7,798 nt of DNA, taken from positions 1 to 7,798 of the forward strand of contig PUKM01000259.1 in NCBI GenBank assembly GCA_003552325.1, read 5' to 3'. The notes under the pieces were generated by a model that did no database searches, was not told the origin of the DNA, and saw only the letters and a program-made list of their open reading frames with translations. Of the stretch, positions 6,286 through 7,798 are shown piece after piece. A program made the translations under genes and the position numbers. How positions within the stretch are numbered: the stretch's first letter is position 1; each line of letters starts with the position of its first letter. This DNA comes from Natrialbaceae archaeon. GTDB taxonomy: Archaea; Halobacteriota; Halobacteria; Halobacteriales; Natrialbaceae.

Positions 6286-7200
6286 TTATGTCGCTAATTG
6301 CGGGGTTTTTGTCTCGAGGTAGGCGGCCAGCGCTCGTCGTTTCAAGAGCGCAAAGCCCACAGCGACCAGACCGAATCCAACGAAGGTGAGCCAACTTATG
6401 GATTCGTTGAGGACGAAGACCCCGACGATGGTCGCCACGACCGGCACCAGATATGAGACGAGCGCTGCCTCGAACGCGCCGTGGTTCTCGAGGATGGTGA
6501 AGTAGATGAGGAAGGCCACCGCTGTCGAAAAGACGCCGAGGTAGATGACCATCGAGAGCGAAAGCGGGGTGAGCAGCGATGGTGACTGTGCTTCTCCAGC
6601 CCCGTAACTGATCGCGTGAAGGACGAGTGCCCCGAGGACCATCGACCAGCCGGTGAGTGAGAGTCGGTCGATCGTCGGCCGCGCCCGCTGGACGATCACA
6701 CCGCCGAGGGCAACGCTGATGACCTGGCCGATGATGAGCAGCCGACCGACGGTATCGCCAGCAAGCAAGTTCCCTGGATCGGGCTGGACGACGAATCCAA
6801 CCCCAATAAACCCGACACAGACGCCGATGACGCCCATCCGTGACAGCCGTTCCCCGAGGAGAAACAGCGCCCACAAGGCGGTGACGATTGGCACGAGGCC
6901 CTGTAAGATCGCGGCCACACCGCTCGGGACTGTCTGTTGCCCGATGAACAGAAAGCCGTTACCAGCGACGAGAAAGAGCCCGCCACCGACGATGGCGACG
7001 AGATTATTCCGTCCACGGGGGAGCCAGTCCTCGACCCGAACGGCCGCGACGGCCAGCAACAAGACCGCGGCAACGTCGTAGCGAAATGCCGCAAACAACA
7101 GTGGTGGGAGATCCTCGAGGCCGACGGCGATCGCTGGAAACGAGAGTCCCCACAGGGCGGCGAGGATGAGAAACAACCCGCCATCTCGTACGCTGGACAC
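6286..7200 (-). CDS. EamA/DMT-superfamily transporter, ten predicted membrane helices
   Basis: Started at the GTG at 7198-7200 the protein is 304 aa, the usual EamA length. It has two repeated halves of about five hydrophobic helices, residues about 8-135 and 150-287. Typical features are LAALWGLSFPAIAVGL in helix 1, the end of the first half (LVPIVTALWALFLLGERLS, 102-120) and the matching end of the second (LVPVVATIVGVFVLNESIS, 251-269), both ending in the family's E(R/S) pattern, then a basic cap KRRA (287-290). These proteins are inner-membrane metabolite or amino-acid exporters; the substrate cannot be told from sequence. The frame stays open upstream to an ATG at 7330-7332, but those 44 extra residues are polar, unlike the family, and cover the promoter of the divergent MaoC gene. 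An ATTTTC box about 27 bases before the GTG fits a leaderless start there. Confidence 0.9.
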   Translation of the reverse strand: MSSVRDGGLFLILAALWGLSFPAIAVGLEDLPPLLFAAFRYDVAAVLLLAVAAVRVEDWLPRGRNNLVAIVGGGLFLVAGNGFLFIGQQTVPSGVAAILQGLVPIVTALWALFLLGERLSRMGVIGVCVGFIGVGFVVQPDPGNLLAGDTVGRLLIIGQVISVALGGVIVQRARPTIDRLSLTGWSMVLGALVLHAISYGAGEAQSPSLLTPLSLSMVIYLGVFSTAVAFLIYFTILENHGAFEAALVSYLVPVVATIVGVFVLNESISWLTFVGFGLVAVGFALLKRRALAAYLETKTPQLAT

Positions 7201-7223
7201 ACGCAGATTTGGCTCGAGACTGC

Positions 7224-7229
7224 GAAAAT
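7224..7229 (-). promoter_or_regulatory. Possible TATA-like box for the transporter gene
   Basis: The minus strand reads ATTTTC, centred about 27 bases before the GTG at 7200. This is a modest match, but it is the only AT-rich hexamer at leaderless spacing in this GC-rich stretch, and it supports the GTG start over the upstream ATG. Confidence 0.35.
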
Positions 7230-7300
7230 GCTGGCGGTTGCGGCCGGGACTGCTGGCACCATCGAGCCAGTCACCGACCCCGTCCACGACGATAGACACG

Positions 7301-7306
7301 TTTATG
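7301..7306 (+). promoter_or_regulatory. TATA-like box for the MaoC-like gene
   Basis: TTTATG is centred about 27 bases before the ATG at 7331, again giving a leaderless transcript. It supports the 7331 start for the hotdog protein; the frame is open further upstream, but the added residues would be Arg/Ser-rich and unlike the family. Confidence 0.6.
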
Positions 7307-7311
7307 CGACT

Positions 7312-7321
7312 CTCTCGAGAG
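7312..7321. promoter_or_regulatory. 10-bp perfect palindrome between TATA box and start of the MaoC-like gene
   Basis: CTCTCGAGAG lies between the TATA-like box (7301-7306) and the ATG at 7331, where a bound repressor would block the polymerase. CTCGAG is abundant throughout this DNA, so the core may be background; only the two extra symmetric pairs raise interest. Confidence 0.2.
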
Positions 7322-7330
7322 GCTTCCACC

Positions 7331-7795
7331 ATGTCCGGGTTATATTATGAGGAGTTCGAGGTGGGTGAAACGATCGAACACGAGCGCCAGCGGACGATCT
7401 CGGAGAGCGACAACCAACGGTTCTGTGATATGACGATGAACCAACAGCCGCTGCACCTCGATGCGACGTTTGCGGAGGACACGCAGTTCGGCGAACGGCT
7501 CGTCAACGGCCTGTACACGATGTCACTCGCGGTGGGGATTTCGATTCCGGAGACGACTGACGGAACGATCGTTGCCAACCTCAGCTACGACGACGTCGAA
7601 CACCCGAACCCGGTGTTTCACGGCGATACGATTCGCGTGGAGTCGACGGTCACCGACAAACGCGAGACCAGCGATGGTGATCGGGGCGTCGTGACGATGG
7701 CTGTGGAGGTGTTCAACCAGGACGACGACCTCGTCTGTTCGTTCTCGCGGACCGTCCTCTCGCTCAAACGGGCGACCATCGAGGACGGCGAGTAG
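7331..7795 (+). CDS. MaoC/FkbR2-like single-hotdog protein, probable acyl-CoA hydratase or thioesterase
   Basis: The product is 154 aa, the size of a single hotdog domain. It opens with LYYEEFEVGETIEHERQRT, the usual MaoC N-terminus, followed by the substrate-site region TMNQQPLHLD (35-44), the hotdog helix FGERLVNGLYTMSLAVG (53-69) and the strand segment NPVFHGDTIRVES (93-105). It ends in the family-typical TVLSLKR. In (R)-specific enoyl-CoA hydratases the active site is D-x-N-P-x-H; here His42 is kept but the aspartate position is Asn37. The same TMN-x-QPLH pattern occurs, from memory, in the FkbR2-like branch, whose bacterial members often sit beside CitE-like lyases, so this looks like a subfamily trait and not damage. 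The likely substrate is a CoA thioester in the cytoplasm; the exact reaction is unknown. The stop lies 3 bases before the window end, so any partner gene downstream is out of view. Confidence 0.9.
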   Translation: MSGLYYEEFEVGETIEHERQRTISESDNQRFCDMTMNQQPLHLDATFAEDTQFGERLVNGLYTMSLAVGISIPETTDGTIVANLSYDDVEHPNPVFHGDTIRVESTVTDKRETSDGDRGVVTMAVEVFNQDDDLVCSFSRTVLSLKRATIEDGE

Positions 7796-7798
7796 TCA

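Noticed and set aside
6254..6874. A 206-codon minus-strand frame overlapping the transporter in another frame
   Set aside because: Arg/Pro-rich product typical of an off-frame reading; the transporter frame gives ten clear membrane helices.
7166..7330. Upstream extension of the MaoC-like frame to an earlier ATG (7166)
   Set aside because: The added 55 residues are Arg/Ser-rich and unlike the family, and they would place the TATA-like box at 7301-7306 inside the coding region. The ATG at 7331 fits both the family N-terminus and the promoter spacing.

Overview
The window is chromosomal DNA from a halophilic archaeon (class Halobacteria). The evidence is the high-GC, C/G-ending codon use; strongly acidic proteins; an archaeal transcription factor B; an archaeal-type SMC followed by ScpA; and TATA-like boxes about 27 bases ahead of start codons, the layout of leaderless haloarchaeal transcripts. 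CTCGAG is very common and CTAG scarce, which would fit Natrialbales-type genomes (Natrinema, Haloterrigena, Natronorubrum and relatives), but the genus cannot be fixed from the sequence alone.

Layout. Positions 1-4056 (minus strand) hold a three-gene chromosome-organisation cluster. In transcription order these are a 101-residue coiled-coil protein of unknown function, the complete SMC ATPase (1192 aa), and the first 40 codons of ScpA, which overlap the smc stop by 8 bases. The cluster appears to be driven by one leaderless promoter next to a perfect 14-bp palindrome. A 158-base divergent intergenic region (4057-4214) also carries the promoter and two more inverted repeats for a plus-strand short-chain dehydrogenase (4215-5072) that looks like D-3-hydroxybutyrate dehydrogenase. 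This gene converges on a transcription factor B gene (5199-6173, minus). Further on is a minus-strand EamA/DMT-type ten-helix transporter, best started at the GTG at 7198-7200. Divergent from it is a single-hotdog MaoC/FkbR2-like protein (7331-7795, plus), whose start codon sits in its own leaderless promoter layout.

How the genes relate. The coiled-coil gene, smc and scpA form the only clear functional unit: SMC and the ScpA kleisin build the condensin-like ring, and the small coiled-coil protein is a positional candidate for an accessory factor. The dehydrogenase, tfb, transporter and MaoC genes look like independent transcription units. I found no RNA genes, CRISPR arrays, insertion sequences, integrases or tRNA-anchored attachment sites. 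The window reads as ordinary core genome, and I see no strong case for a wholly new system. The most useful leads are the small coiled-coil partner of smc, the operator-like palindromes in the 4057-4214 region, and the MaoC subfamily that lacks the usual catalytic aspartate.
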